From: Chitinophaga pinensis
GTDB lineage: Bacteria > Bacteroidota > Bacteroidia > Bacteroidales > GCA-2748055
Direction: 5' to 3'
Length of the DNA stretch: 46,351 nucleotides
Assembly (NCBI GenBank): GCA_945863035.1
Contig: CAMAZH010000013.1
Coordinates: 1-46,351, forward strand
The notes under the pieces were generated by a model. It saw only the letters and a program-made list of their open reading frames with translations, did no database searches and had not been told where the DNA came from. Made by a program: the position numbers and the translations under genes. How positions within the stretch are numbered: the first letter of the stretch is position 1; every line of letters starts with the position of its first letter. Positions 25,104 through 33,653 of the stretch are shown here, piece by piece.

Positions 25104-26621
25104 ATGACAAGAGATTTTAATGCCGGGGACAATTCAAGTCGCTCTGGGAAGAGCCGTAGTCCTGAATCGGAAAATTACAAAAAAAACAGCAAAGAGGAAA
25201 ATGAGGATTCAAGATCCTTTGCAACAAGAAACCCCTTAAACCAGAAAAGCAGACCCAAGAGACCCCGCACCACCCGGTTACGGCCCGGTGAGACGCGTCC
25301 TTATGATGCAGCCCATAACCACAAACCGAGCTCGGATGACAGGAGCGACCGTCCTTATCACGACCGCAGCAACACCAGTTTTCCCGATCGCGGAAACTTC
25401 GGTGGAGGAAGGGAAGAAAAACCCTGGGGTGCCCGAAAACCATACAGCCCAAAGCCATACGGCGAAGGCCGAAGCAACTTTAGCCCTAACCGTTCCTCCG
25501 ACAGGAGAGAGGGATCCGGCAACAGTAGCAGATCATATAACAATAACGGCAGCAGGCCGCAGAGAGATCAGGGCGGTTACAATTCTGACCGGAGCAGAGC
25601 GCCCAGAGACGGTAACAGAGCACCAAGGGATGGTAACAGAGCCCCCCGTGAGGGTGGATATTCCCAAAGAGACGGAAACCGCGAAGGTGGCTACTCTCAA
25701 AGGGATGGAAACAGAGCTCCTTCTTATGGAAACCGCAGCCCCAGAGACGGGAACAGGTCTGAAGGCGGAAATTTTAACCGCGACAGCCGACCCAAGCCGG
25801 CTTTCAGAAACGATCGGCCCAAAGCTCCTTTTAAAAAATTCAGCAAACCTAAAAAAACAACCGAGGTCGATAATACCCCCATTAAACGGGAGTTTAACGA
25901 TGCCGGTGAGATGCGACTTAACCGATACCTTGCTCACGCTGGAATTTCCAGTAGGCGACAGGCCGACGATTACATCAAAGCAGGACTCGTAACTGTAAAT
26001 GGAGTTGTGGTGACCGAAATGGGAGTGAAAATCAAGCGAAGCGATGATGTCCGTTACAACGGCGAACGACTTGCCACTGAAAAGAAAGTTTACATCCTTG
26101 TAAACAAGCCCAAAGATTACGTTACCACAACCGATGACGAGCAGGGGCGCAAAACTGTTCTCGATCTTGTGGCCGACGCATGTCCGGAAAGAGTTTATCC
26201 CGTGGGACGCCTGGATCGCAATACAACCGGAGTGATATTGCTCACCAATGATGGCGACCTTGCAGGAAAACTAACCCATCCCAAGTACAACAAAAAGAAA
26301 ATCTACCATGTGGTTTTGGATAAGAACTTAAAAACCACGGATCTTCAGGCAATTACAGATGGAATTACTCTGGATGATGGCTTTATTCAACCCGATGCGG
26401 TTTCTCTTGTGGGTCCCGAAAAGAAAAATGAAGTCGGTATTGAGATCCATTCCGGAAGAAACCGGATCGTTCGCCGGATATTCGAACAGCTGGGATACGA
26501 GATCGTTCGCCTCGACCGTGTTTACTTTGCCGGGCTTACCAAGAAAAATCTTGCAAGGGGAAAATGGAGGTTTCTCAACGATAAAGAAATCAGCATGTTG
26601 CAAATGAACGCTTTCGAATAA
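25104..26621 (+). CDS. rluB: RluB/RsuA-family pseudouridine synthase with long Arg/Asn/Gly-rich N-terminus
   Basis: Makes pseudouridine in rRNA, probably 23S. Residues 270 to about 318 are an S4 RNA-binding domain (MRLNRYLAHAGISSRRQADDYI...VTVNG). The catalytic domain follows, with PVGRLDRNTTG holding the catalytic Asp371, then KLTHPKYNKKKIYHVVL and the C-terminal SGRNRIVRRIFEQLGYEIVRLDRVYFAG. The first roughly 260 residues are low-complexity and basic, with repeats such as APRDGNR and EGGYSQRDGNR near 164-218, resembling the disordered RGG-type tails of RNA-binding proteins. Such an extension is seen in Bacteroidota members of this family. The exact rRNA target is unknown (rluB rather than rluF/rsuA is a best guess). 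The stop codon overlaps the era start by one base (TAATG). Confidence 0.92.
   Translation: MTRDFNAGDNSSRSGKSRSPESENYKKNSKEENEDSRSFATRNPLNQKSRPKRPRTTRLRPGETRPYDAAHNHKPSSDDRSDRPYHDRSNTSFPDRGNFGGGREEKPWGARKPYSPKPYGEGRSNFSPNRSSDRREGSGNSSRSYNNNGSRPQRDQGGYNSDRSRAPRDGNRAPRDGNRAPREGGYSQRDGNREGGYSQRDGNRAPSYGNRSPRDGNRSEGGNFNRDSRPKPAFRNDRPKAPFKKFSKPKKTTEVDNTPIKREFNDAGEMRLNRYLAHAGISSRRQADDYIKAGLVTVNGVVVTEMGVKIKRSDDVRYNGERLATEKKVYILVNKPKDYVTTTDDEQGRKTVLDLVADACPERVYPVGRLDRNTTGVILLTNDGDLAGKLTHPKYNKKKIYHVVLDKNLKTTDLQAITDGITLDDGFIQPDAVSLVGPEKKNEVGIEIHSGRNRIVRRIFEQLGYEIVRLDRVYFAGLTKKNLARGKWRFLNDKEISMLQMNAFE
25593..25757 (+). repeat. Degenerate coding tandem repeats in the rluB extension
   Basis: The DNA encodes repeated PRDGNRA and EGGYSQRDGNR units. 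Repeat copies differ at synonymous positions (for example GACGGTAAC, GATGGTAAC, GACGGAAAC), so they are not a recent slippage product. Length may still vary between strains. Confidence 0.7.
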
Positions 26622-27499
26622 TGGCTCATAAATCAGGATTCGTAAATATTATTGGCAGTCCGAATGTCGGAAAGTCAACGCTTATGAATGCTATGGTAGG
26701 CGAGAAATTGTCTATCATAACAGCCAAAGCCCAGACCACAAGGCACCGCATACAGGGAATTGTAAACGGCGAGGACTTCCAGATCGTTTATTCCGACACC
26801 CCCGGAATTCTCGACCCAAAGTACAAACTTCAGGAAACAATGTTGCGTACTGCAAAGTCGGCACTTGTTGACGCTGATGTCATTCTTTATGTTACGGAGG
26901 TAAGAGAGGATCCCGAACAACTGTCAGAGATAACTACCAAACTTGCAAAAATCAAAATTCCCGTTATTCTTGTCTTGAACAAGATCGACAAGAGCAATCA
27001 GGAAGTTGTGGAGAAACTTGTGGAGATGTGGAGCGCAATCCTTCCGGAGGCTCGTATTTTGCCGGTATCGGCAATTGAGAAGTTTAATCTCGACGGTCTT
27101 TTCAAAATGATTATGGAGTTCCTGCCTGAAGGGCCGGCGTTCTATTCAAAAGACGAACTTACCGATAAAACCGAACGCTTCTTTGCCGGAGAGATCTTGC
27201 GTGAAAAAATCCTCCTGAATTACCAGCAGGAAATCCCCTACTCCACTGAGGTGGAAATTGAGACATTCAAGGTTGAGGAGAGGCTTATACGGATCGGTGC
27301 TGTAATCTATGTGGAGCGCGACAGTCAAAAAGGTATAATTATCGGCAACAAAGGAGCTGCCATAAAAATGGTTGGCACACAAGCCCGAATCGAGATGGAG
27401 ACTTTCTTCGGCCAGCGGGTGTTCCTTGAGATGTTCGTCAAAGTCCGCAAGGATTGGCGAAACAATGAAAACGCATTAAAAAATTTCGGGTACAGGTAA
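26621..27499 (+). CDS. era: GTPase Era
   Basis: An essential GTPase that binds 16S rRNA near its 3' end and checks 30S subunit assembly. The 292 residues match the family. The G1 motif GSPNVGKST is at 12-20, G2 TTRHRIQGI near 40, G3 DTPG, G4 NKID and G5 SA in the usual order. The C-terminal KH domain is clear from GIIIGNKGAAIKMVGTQARIEMETFFGQRVFLEMFVKV. Its start codon overlaps the rluB stop codon by one base, so translation is coupled. der follows after 10 bases. The three-gene operon groups rRNA modification with two ribosome-assembly GTPases. Confidence 0.98.
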   Translation: MAHKSGFVNIIGSPNVGKSTLMNAMVGEKLSIITAKAQTTRHRIQGIVNGEDFQIVYSDTPGILDPKYKLQETMLRTAKSALVDADVILYVTEVREDPEQLSEITTKLAKIKIPVILVLNKIDKSNQEVVEKLVEMWSAILPEARILPVSAIEKFNLDGLFKMIMEFLPEGPAFYSKDELTDKTERFFAGEILREKILLNYQQEIPYSTEVEIETFKVEERLIRIGAVIYVERDSQKGIIIGNKGAAIKMVGTQARIEMETFFGQRVFLEMFVKVRKDWRNNENALKNFGYR

Positions 27500-27509
27500 T
27501 CTTTAAATT

Positions 27510-28814
27510 ATGGGTAATATAGTTGCCATTGTGGGTCGACCCAATGTGGGTAAATCAACGCTTTTCAACCGGCTTACAGAAAGCCGCAGTGCCATTGTGC
27601 ACGAAACTGCAGGAGTTACCCGCGACCGTCACTATGGGAAATCGCTCTGGAACGGAGTGGAATTTTCCGTGATCGACACGGGTGGCTATGTGACCAATTC
27701 CGATGATATTTTCGAAGAGGAAATCCGTAAGCAGGTTCGCCTCGCCATGGATGAAGCCGACAACATTCTATTTCTTGTGGATGCCTCCAACGGGATTACC
27801 GATCTGGATGAGAGCATTGCAGGATTTCTGAGAAAGGCTAAAAAACCTGTTTTTCTGGTAGTAAACAAAGTTGACAACTACGAGCGCAGTCTGGAGGCCA
27901 ATGAATTCTACAACCTTGGTCTTGGGGAAATCTACCCTGTTTCTTCCCTAACGGGGAGTGGAACCGGCGACATGCTCGACGCACTTGTTAAAACCTTTTC
28001 GAAACCAACCTTTGAGGAGGAGGAGGAATTGCCCCGCTTTGCCATCATCGGACGGCCCAACGTGGGTAAATCATCATTGATAAACGCTCTCATCGGTGAA
28101 GAGCGAAATATCGTAACCCCCATTGCCGGTACTACCCGCGATTCGGTTCATACACGTTACAACAAATTTGGGCACGACTTTTACCTGATCGACACTGCAG
28201 GTCTGCGCAGAAAAACCAAAGTTACTGAAAACCTTGAGTTTTATTCGGTTATGCGTTCTATCAGAGCTATCGAGTACTCCGATGTGTGTTTGTTGCTCCT
28301 TGATGCCGAGAGAGGCATTGAAGCCCAGGACATGAGTATTTTAAATCTGGTAATCAAAAACCGAAAAGGAGTGGTTGTGCTGGTCAATAAATGGGACTTG
28401 ATCGAAAAAGACCAGATGAGCACAGTTCATTTCGAGAAAGCCATAAAGAAACGGATGGAGCCGTTTACCGATGTCCCCATTATTTTCACCTCGGCAGTAA
28501 CCCTGCAAAGAATTCACAAGGTTCTTGAAACAGCTGTAGAAGTACACAAAAACCGTATCAAGCGTATTCCCACACATAAGCTTAACGAGGTAATGCTCAA
28601 GGCTATTGAGGAGCTGCATCCCCCGGCAATCAAGGGGAAATTCGTGAAAATCAAGTATGTTCAGCAACTCCCTACCCATGCACCGACATTCGCGTTTTAC
28701 TGCAACCTGCCCCAATATATTAAGGAGCCCTATAAAAGATATCTTGAAAACCGCCTTCGCGAAAATTTCAATTTCACGGGTGTTCCCATTCAATTATTCT
28801 TCAGGGATAAATAA
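27510..28814 (+). CDS. der: GTPase Der (EngA)
   Basis: A double-GTPase factor for 50S subunit assembly, 434 residues. Two G domains are visible: the first with GRPNVGKST (8-16), DTGGY and NKVDN, the second with GRPNVGKSS (about 181-189), DTAGLRRK and [10 protein letters not shown]-terminal KH-like domain follows ([53 protein letters not shown]). No residue of the G motifs is missing. It is the last gene of the rluB-era-der operon, and the next gene has its own strong promoter starting 15 bases after the stop. Confidence 0.98.
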   Translation: MGNIVAIVGRPNVGKSTLFNRLTESRSAIVHETAGVTRDRHYGKSLWNGVEFSVIDTGGYVTNSDDIFEEEIRKQVRLAMDEADNILFLVDASNGITDLDESIAGFLRKAKKPVFLVVNKVDNYERSLEANEFYNLGLGEIYPVSSLTGSGTGDMLDALVKTFSKPTFEEEEELPRFAIIGRPNVGKSSLINALIGEERNIVTPIAGTTRDSVHTRYNKFGHDFYLIDTAGLRRKTKVTENLEFYSVMRSIRAIEYSDVCLLLLDAERGIEAQDMSILNLVIKNRKGVVVLVNKWDLIEKDQMSTVHFEKAIKKRMEPFTDVPIIFTSAVTLQRIHKVLETAVEVHKNRIKRIPTHKLNEVMLKAIEELHPPAIKGKFVKIKYVQQLPTHAPTFAFYCNLPQYIKEPYKRYLENRLRENFNFTGVPIQLFFRDK

Positions 28815-28828
28815 ACTTTAGCATTATT

Positions 28829-28861
28829 TTTGTGTTATTTATCTTGCGATTCCTAACTTTG
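28829..28861 (+). promoter_or_regulatory. Consensus Bacteroidota promoter directly in front of the 28867 gene
   Basis: TTTG at 28829-28832, a 21-base spacer, and TAACTTTG at 28854-28861: both boxes match the consensus exactly. The transcription start would fall at about 28866-28868, at or next to the A of the ATG at 28867, predicting a leaderless or nearly leaderless mRNA. Confidence 0.6.
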
Positions 28862-28866
28862 GCTCT

Positions 28867-29379
28867 ATGCTTACAATCCGGAAAATTACAGCCACGCTTC
28901 TCACTACATTCGCGATCGTTGCGGGATGCGGAGAGATTGTGACCTATCCGGATACTCCGGTTGTCGAATACAAAGCTTTTGCCCTTTACAGGACCACTGA
29001 CGATTTGGGGAATTCTATTTTCCTGGGTAAAATGGAGGTGGTTTTTACCGACGGGGATGGAGACGTAGGCCTCGTACAGCCCGATTCGGCAGAAATCGCC
29101 GACAGCCTCAAATACAATTTCTTCACCACCCTGTACAGCATGAACAATGGAAACTTTGAAAAAATCGAAGGGGCGGTAGGTGAACAAAACTTCAGGATTC
29201 CTTACATCACCCGGGAAGGGCAGAACAAAACCCTTAAAGGCTCCATAATCGTTGAGTTTGAATATAAGTTGATCGTTCACGACACCATTTTCTACACCTT
29301 TTACATGACCGATCGGGAATTCCACAAAAGCAATACTGATACCTCAGAAGTAATTGTATTTACGGGACTAGATTTTTAG
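28867..29379 (+). CDS. Small lipoprotein of unknown function
   Basis: A 170-residue protein with a lipobox ending at Cys21 (TFAIVAGC). The mature part contains FTDGDGDVGL, an acidic Asp/Gly turn that could bind calcium, and LKGSIIVEFEYKLIVHDTIFYTFYMTDREFHKSNTDTSEVIVF. The DGDGD-type segment and the N-terminal layout recall small Bacteroidota lipoproteins of no known role. The start is the ATG at 28867, six bases after a perfect promoter, and no other in-frame start lies near. It is convergent with the Reg_prop-SpoIIE gene, overlapping its 3' end by 12 bases. Confidence 0.82.
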   Translation: MLTIRKITATLLTTFAIVAGCGEIVTYPDTPVVEYKAFALYRTTDDLGNSIFLGKMEVVFTDGDGDVGLVQPDSAEIADSLKYNFFTTLYSMNNGNFEKIEGAVGEQNFRIPYITREGQNKTLKGSIIVEFEYKLIVHDTIFYTFYMTDREFHKSNTDTSEVIVFTGLDF

Positions 29380-32300
29380 TCCCATAAAAAGCACATCATC
29401 CACCTGCTCAAGATCCTCTTTCCAGAGATTAAAATTGCTTTTCACATAATTGTATTGCTCTTCCATGGGCTTATCGTGGATGTCGTGGAGAAGGTTCTTA
29501 AGTCTCACCATCTTGAATTTCTTTCCAAGCGGGCCTCCAAACTGGTCGGGGTAACCGTCGGAGAACATATAGACAATATCCCCGGACGAAAGTTGGTAGC
29601 CTTCTTCCTGAAATACCTTAACATCGGATTCCTTATCGTAATGACCGCCAACGGAACTGCGACTGCCTTTAACGTACACCTGTTCTCCTCCCACATAAAT
29701 TATGAGAGGGCGCATTGCAGAGGCTATTCGGAGAAATTTCGTCTGCATATTGATTTCAGCAACAATGATGTCCATCCCGTCATTTGACTTTTCAGCCTCA
29801 ACATTCTGATTCAAGGCTGTCATGATCTCGGTGTCAAGCGTTTTGAGAATTTCCGAAGGAGAACTAACGCCAGGTCGACTGCAGATATCTTTGATAAGCG
29901 TTGTGCCAATCATCGACATAAAAGCTCCTGGAACTCCATGTCCGGTTGAGTCAGCGCACACGATAACAAATCGGTCTTCTGCAATTTTGTCGTACCAGTA
30001 AAAGTCACCGCTCACGATATCCCTGGGCTGATAAAAAACGAAACTCCCGCTGAAGGTGTCCTGCAATCTTTTTATCGGGGGAAGAATACTGGCCTGAATT
30101 CGCTGTGCGTAATTTATACTGTCGGTAATATCCCTGTTTTTATTTTCAATAACCTCTGCCTGTTCGATTACTTCCTTGGTCCTCTCATCGAGCTCTTTTT
30201 CCAGGTATTCCTGAATCTCCTTCTGCTTTTTCTCCCGGTACTTGATAATCGCAAATACTGAACCCACCAGAGTAACAACCGACAAGAGAATAAACCACCA
30301 GGTTTTCCAGAAGGGAATCTTAACAATTATGCGAAGTTCAAGAGGGGCTTCTGAGCAAATCCCCGAATCGCTGCATGCCCGAAGCAAAAAAGTAAAGTCT
30401 CCATCTTCGATACGACTGTATATTACATAAGGGTTCTCCGTGGGTTCCGACCAATCGTCGTAGCCATCAAGTTTGTACTGATAGGTAACCCCTTCCGGGT
30501 TTTTAAGGTCAATACCGATAAAATCGATGCGTATCTTGTATTTCCCATAGGGAAGCCTAACATCGCGGCTGTAATCATAATCGACATCGGAAATTTTCAG
30601 TCCGGTAATATTCATTTTCGGGGGAGAAACGGTCTTCCGCTCCTTTGAAGGGTCAAACTCAACCATGCCTTTCGAAGTCCCGATTACAAGGTTTCCTCTG
30701 GCATTAATCAGACTTGCATTATAGTTGCTGTTGGAAGTTATACCCTGGTCGACGCTAAACCGCCTGACGCTGCTGCTTGCCTTGTCGATCCGACTTAGCC
30801 CCAAGCTATGCCCGACCCAAACAGAACCCTCCCTGTCGGTTGAGATGCTGTAACAATAGTTGGATAGCAAGCCATTATCGGTTGAAAAATAATGAAGCGA
30901 ATCACTTAAGAAATGGAAAACTCCATCACCGTTTGTTGCCCCCCACATATCCCCTTCCTTATCTTCGGTAATGGAAACAAATTCAAGCTCGGTGTTAGCC
31001 TCAATACGAAACTCCTGACGGCTGGTAATACAATACAAACCATTTGTACGGGTAGCAATCCATACATTTCCCTTTGAGTCGATAAAAAGATCGTTAATCT
31101 TATTATGAGGGAGTCGCTCGGTTGTGGTATATCGTGTTCGACTTCCTGTGGAAGAATTGTAATTTATTACCCCACCATTGGTGGCTATCCATATATTATC
31201 GCCTACTCCTGCTATTCTGTTTATAATATTCTCGAGCGAATTTTGTGAGAAATGAAACAATTCGGCACGTTTGCTTCCAGCTTTCAGCCTGTAGACCCCT
31301 GAACGGGATGTGCCGATCCAGACCATGCTCTTGCTATCCTTGTAAAGCGAAGTGATTTTGTCAAGTGGCAATCCGCTGCTTCGTTCCAGAAGATACTCCG
31401 CTTTGTTGCCGGTGTTATCGGTAACAAGAATCCCCGATTCCCCTCCAAGATAATATCGGTTTCCATCGCTGCACAAAGAAAGAATGTTATCGTTAAACCT
31501 TTCGCTCTCATAAGAATAAAAGGTAAACGACTGATCCTTGAGAACCGTTATGCCTTCACCAACCGTAGCAAACCAAAGGTTACCCTGAAAATCCTCGAAA
31601 ACATCCGAAACATAATTACTCGGCAAACCATTTCTAACCTCAAAATGCTGTATTCCCGTATAAACGGATGCCTCAGCTCCCGGAAGAAGCCTGAAAACAC
31701 CTTCGCCATTGGAGCAAACCCAAACATTTTTTTCGCCATCCTCATATACATCCATTACGTTTGTATACTGCAGTCCAAGGTCATTCCCGATTTTGATTGC
31801 TTCAAAGGAATCCGGATCGGTTTCCAGAGCGCGAAGCAGATAGACTCCATCGGTTTCGGTGCCAATCCAGAATTTCCCCTTTTCAGGGGATTTCACAATT
31901 GCCTGTATTTTTGTATAAGGAACATCTTCAATTCGTCCGTATAAAGAGACTTTGCTATTCTCAAAATCAATACTGTACTTGAAAAGCCCGTCAAACGTCC
32001 CGGCCAGCAGATCGTTTTTATCAGTGAGAATTACCGATGAGAGAAGCTGTCCTTCAAATCCTTCGGTAATATATTGAAAAGCATAACCATCGCCGATCAA
32101 AATCAGTCCTTTATCTTGAGTAGCAGCAATAATTCGACCGTCGGCCGTTTCAAGGATTCCGTTTATACTACTCTTATGCTCTTCGTCTGTTGCGAGAATC
32201 CTAAAATGTATCCCTTCCAGCACGGCTATCGATCCGTCACGGTACCCAAACCACATACGATTCTTGCTATCCAGAAAACTGCTTACAACAATCCTTTGGG

Positions 32301-32535
32301 GAAGCGTATCTCCCTGAAATGTATTGGCAAACTGGAAGCCATCGAAACGAAATATACCCTCTCCAGAACCCAACCAGAGGTAGCCGTCAGCACTTTGGTT
32401 GATGCTGTTGATGTATTTGTTGGAAAGCCCTTTATCCGCCCCAAAAGACTTAAAACGGAAATCCTGAGAAAAAGAAATGCCCTCTGCTGTAAGCAGAAGG
32501 ACAAGAATTAGCAGATAAAATTTATTTTTTTTCAC
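29368..32535 (-). CDS. Reg_prop/Y_Y_Y sensor with SpoIIE-type serine phosphatase output
   Basis: A 1055-residue membrane sensor. After a signal peptide (1-24), about 630 residues form two-component-regulator propeller repeats (DGYLWLGSGEGIFRFDG, NVWVCSNGEGVFRL, NLWFATVGEGITVL, SVWVGHSLGLSRI), predicted to be periplasmic beta-propellers. A Y_Y_Y domain (about 670-740) and one membrane helix (746-764) follow. Then comes a coiled coil and a PP2C/SpoIIE domain with metal-binding candidates in VSGDFYW (Asp844), CADSTGHGVPGAF (Asp861), SDGYPDQ (Asp993) and the C-terminal QVDD (Asp1047). Unlike most Reg_prop proteins it has no histidine kinase, so it should signal by dephosphorylating a protein, usually an anti-anti-sigma factor; none is encoded nearby. 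It overlaps the convergent lipoprotein gene by 12 bases. Confidence 0.92.
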   Translation of the reverse strand: MKKNKFYLLILVLLLTAEGISFSQDFRFKSFGADKGLSNKYINSINQSADGYLWLGSGEGIFRFDGFQFANTFQGDTLPQRIVVSSFLDSKNRMWFGYRDGSIAVLEGIHFRILATDEEHKSSINGILETADGRIIAATQDKGLILIGDGYAFQYITEGFEGQLLSSVILTDKNDLLAGTFDGLFKYSIDFENSKVSLYGRIEDVPYTKIQAIVKSPEKGKFWIGTETDGVYLLRALETDPDSFEAIKIGNDLGLQYTNVMDVYEDGEKNVWVCSNGEGVFRLLPGAEASVYTGIQHFEVRNGLPSNYVSDVFEDFQGNLWFATVGEGITVLKDQSFTFYSYESERFNDNILSLCSDGNRYYLGGESGILVTDNTGNKAEYLLERSSGLPLDKITSLYKDSKSMVWIGTSRSGVYRLKAGSKRAELFHFSQNSLENIINRIAGVGDNIWIATNGGVINYNSSTGSRTRYTTTERLPHNKINDLFIDSKGNVWIATRTNGLYCITSRQEFRIEANTELEFVSITEDKEGDMWGATNGDGVFHFLSDSLHYFSTDNGLLSNYCYSISTDREGSVWVGHSLGLSRIDKASSSVRRFSVDQGITSNSNYNASLINARGNLVIGTSKGMVEFDPSKERKTVSPPKMNITGLKISDVDYDYSRDVRLPYGKYKIRIDFIGIDLKNPEGVTYQYKLDGYDDWSEPTENPYVIYSRIEDGDFTFLLRACSDSGICSEAPLELRIIVKIPFWKTWWFILLSVVTLVGSVFAIIKYREKKQKEIQEYLEKELDERTKEVIEQAEVIENKNRDITDSINYAQRIQASILPPIKRLQDTFSGSFVFYQPRDIVSGDFYWYDKIAEDRFVIVCADSTGHGVPGAFMSMIGTTLIKDICSRPGVSSPSEILKTLDTEIMTALNQNVEAEKSNDGMDIIVAEINMQTKFLRIASAMRPLIIYVGGEQVYVKGSRSSVGGHYDKESDVKVFQEEGYQLSSGDIVYMFSDGYPDQFGGPLGKKFKMVRLKNLLHDIHDKPMEEQYNYVKSNFNLWKEDLEQVDDVLFMGLKI

Positions 32536-32550
32536 TGTTCCCCGTTAAAA

Positions 32551-33525
32551 CTATTGTTGTACTGGCTTTACCCCGATGCTGTATTTGTATTTAGGCACAC
32601 CTCCGATCGGACTTGTAAAAAACTCAAGGTTTTGTCCGTATTGGTTCTTGACATAAATCACAACATTATTATTTTTTATCGGGGGAGTTTTTTTCTTGAT
32701 AAATTGAATGTCCAGGGATGTGTTTTTCTCGGCATCCAGTATCTTGAACTCGCTGGTTTCCCATACATCTTCTGCTGAAACAGGGCTCAGTTGACCTTTT
32801 CTGGCAACGGAGACCGTGCGTATAAACCCATCGCTGTCCCAATCGAAGTTCGACAGTCTAACGGTTACGGTTTGATCGTCAACGAAAGGGTAAATGTGTG
32901 AAACCTCTTCCGGGTTATTATGCATCCTGAAAGAGTACTCGTATGCAAAGGCATTTGCACCTTCCACAGGCTTATCCGAGTTGGCATCGGTACTCAGAAA
33001 ATAACGGTACATATTGCCGTCGTCTCCTGAAATTCCTTCGCAAATCACTTTAAAAACGTTCCCGTCCCATCGCTCGGTATACTCGCCTTCGCTGGGATTA
33101 AAGGGGCCGAAAGTGTAATAGTTTTTATCATACCGGGGTTCTTCACCGAATGTTTTTGTGGCAAGCAATGTACCGCTTTTGTAGTTTCCTGTGGTCTCTG
33201 TTCCCTGTGCGGCTTTATCTGACCAGCAACCCTTGCCTCCGTAAACCGAAAACGTGGTGCGACTGTCCCATACGCCTGCAAGCTCATCAATGTCACCACC
33301 TGAATCGGGGTCGTATACGCGGATGAAAATGGGTTGATTGTGCGATTTTGGAAGCAAAAAGAAGAAGGTTGAGGAAAAGTCATCATCGCCCCAACTGGTT
33401 TCAGCCTTGTTGCCAAAAGTCATGAGAAATGGAATGTTCTCATCCACGTTCGGCACCGGCTGTGAGAAAGCTGATTCCGAAAGGAATACTATTAGTATTG
33501 TTAATATAAAAAAATGTCTCTTCAT
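32551..33525 (-). CDS. Secreted protein of unknown function
   Basis: A 324-residue protein with a cleavable signal peptide (to about FSQ22). The mature part opens FLMTFGNKAETSWGDDDFSSTFFFLLP and continues with IRVYDPDSGGDIDEL, FSVYGGKGCWSD, NYYTFGPFNPSEGEY and VICEGISGDDGNMYRYFLS. From memory, these phrases resemble a domain found at the N-terminus of large Bacteroidota cell-envelope proteins that also carry OmpA-like parts, but I cannot confirm this and the present protein has no OmpA domain. It is 15 bases upstream of the Reg_prop-SpoIIE gene, so the two are probably cotranscribed. A hairpin with a T run lies just before its start. Confidence 0.78.
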   Translation of the reverse strand: MKRHFFILTILIVFLSESAFSQPVPNVDENIPFLMTFGNKAETSWGDDDFSSTFFFLLPKSHNQPIFIRVYDPDSGGDIDELAGVWDSRTTFSVYGGKGCWSDKAAQGTETTGNYKSGTLLATKTFGEEPRYDKNYYTFGPFNPSEGEYTERWDGNVFKVICEGISGDDGNMYRYFLSTDANSDKPVEGANAFAYEYSFRMHNNPEEVSHIYPFVDDQTVTVRLSNFDWDSDGFIRTVSVARKGQLSPVSAEDVWETSEFKILDAEKNTSLDIQFIKKKTPPIKNNNVVIYVKNQYGQNLEFFTSPIGGVPKYKYSIGVKPVQQ

Positions 33526-33534
33526 CTGTTTCCT

Positions 33535-33559
33535 AAAAAACTCTCATTAAAGTTGAGAG
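33535..33559 (-). terminator. Hairpin with T run between the PD40-PKD gene and the secreted-protein gene
   Basis: On the minus strand CTCTCA pairs with TGAGAG around a 7-base loop, followed by TTTTTT. The T run ends 9 bases before the ATG of the next gene. It could be a terminator of the T9SS module or, if transcription starts upstream, an attenuator of the following gene. Confidence 0.6.
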
Positions 33560-33653
33560 CAGCCTACCCCAGCACTTACAAATACTGTGCAAATTATCAG
33601 ACCGGGTGTTTTCATTTCCACTTTTCTCTCTCAATTTAAACCTCAACAAGGTA

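Noticed and set aside
25288-25992. A 234-codon open frame overlapping the rluB gene start region
   Set aside because: It is in another frame of the repeat-rich N-terminal extension; its Thr/Glu-rich composition is a by-product of the repeats.
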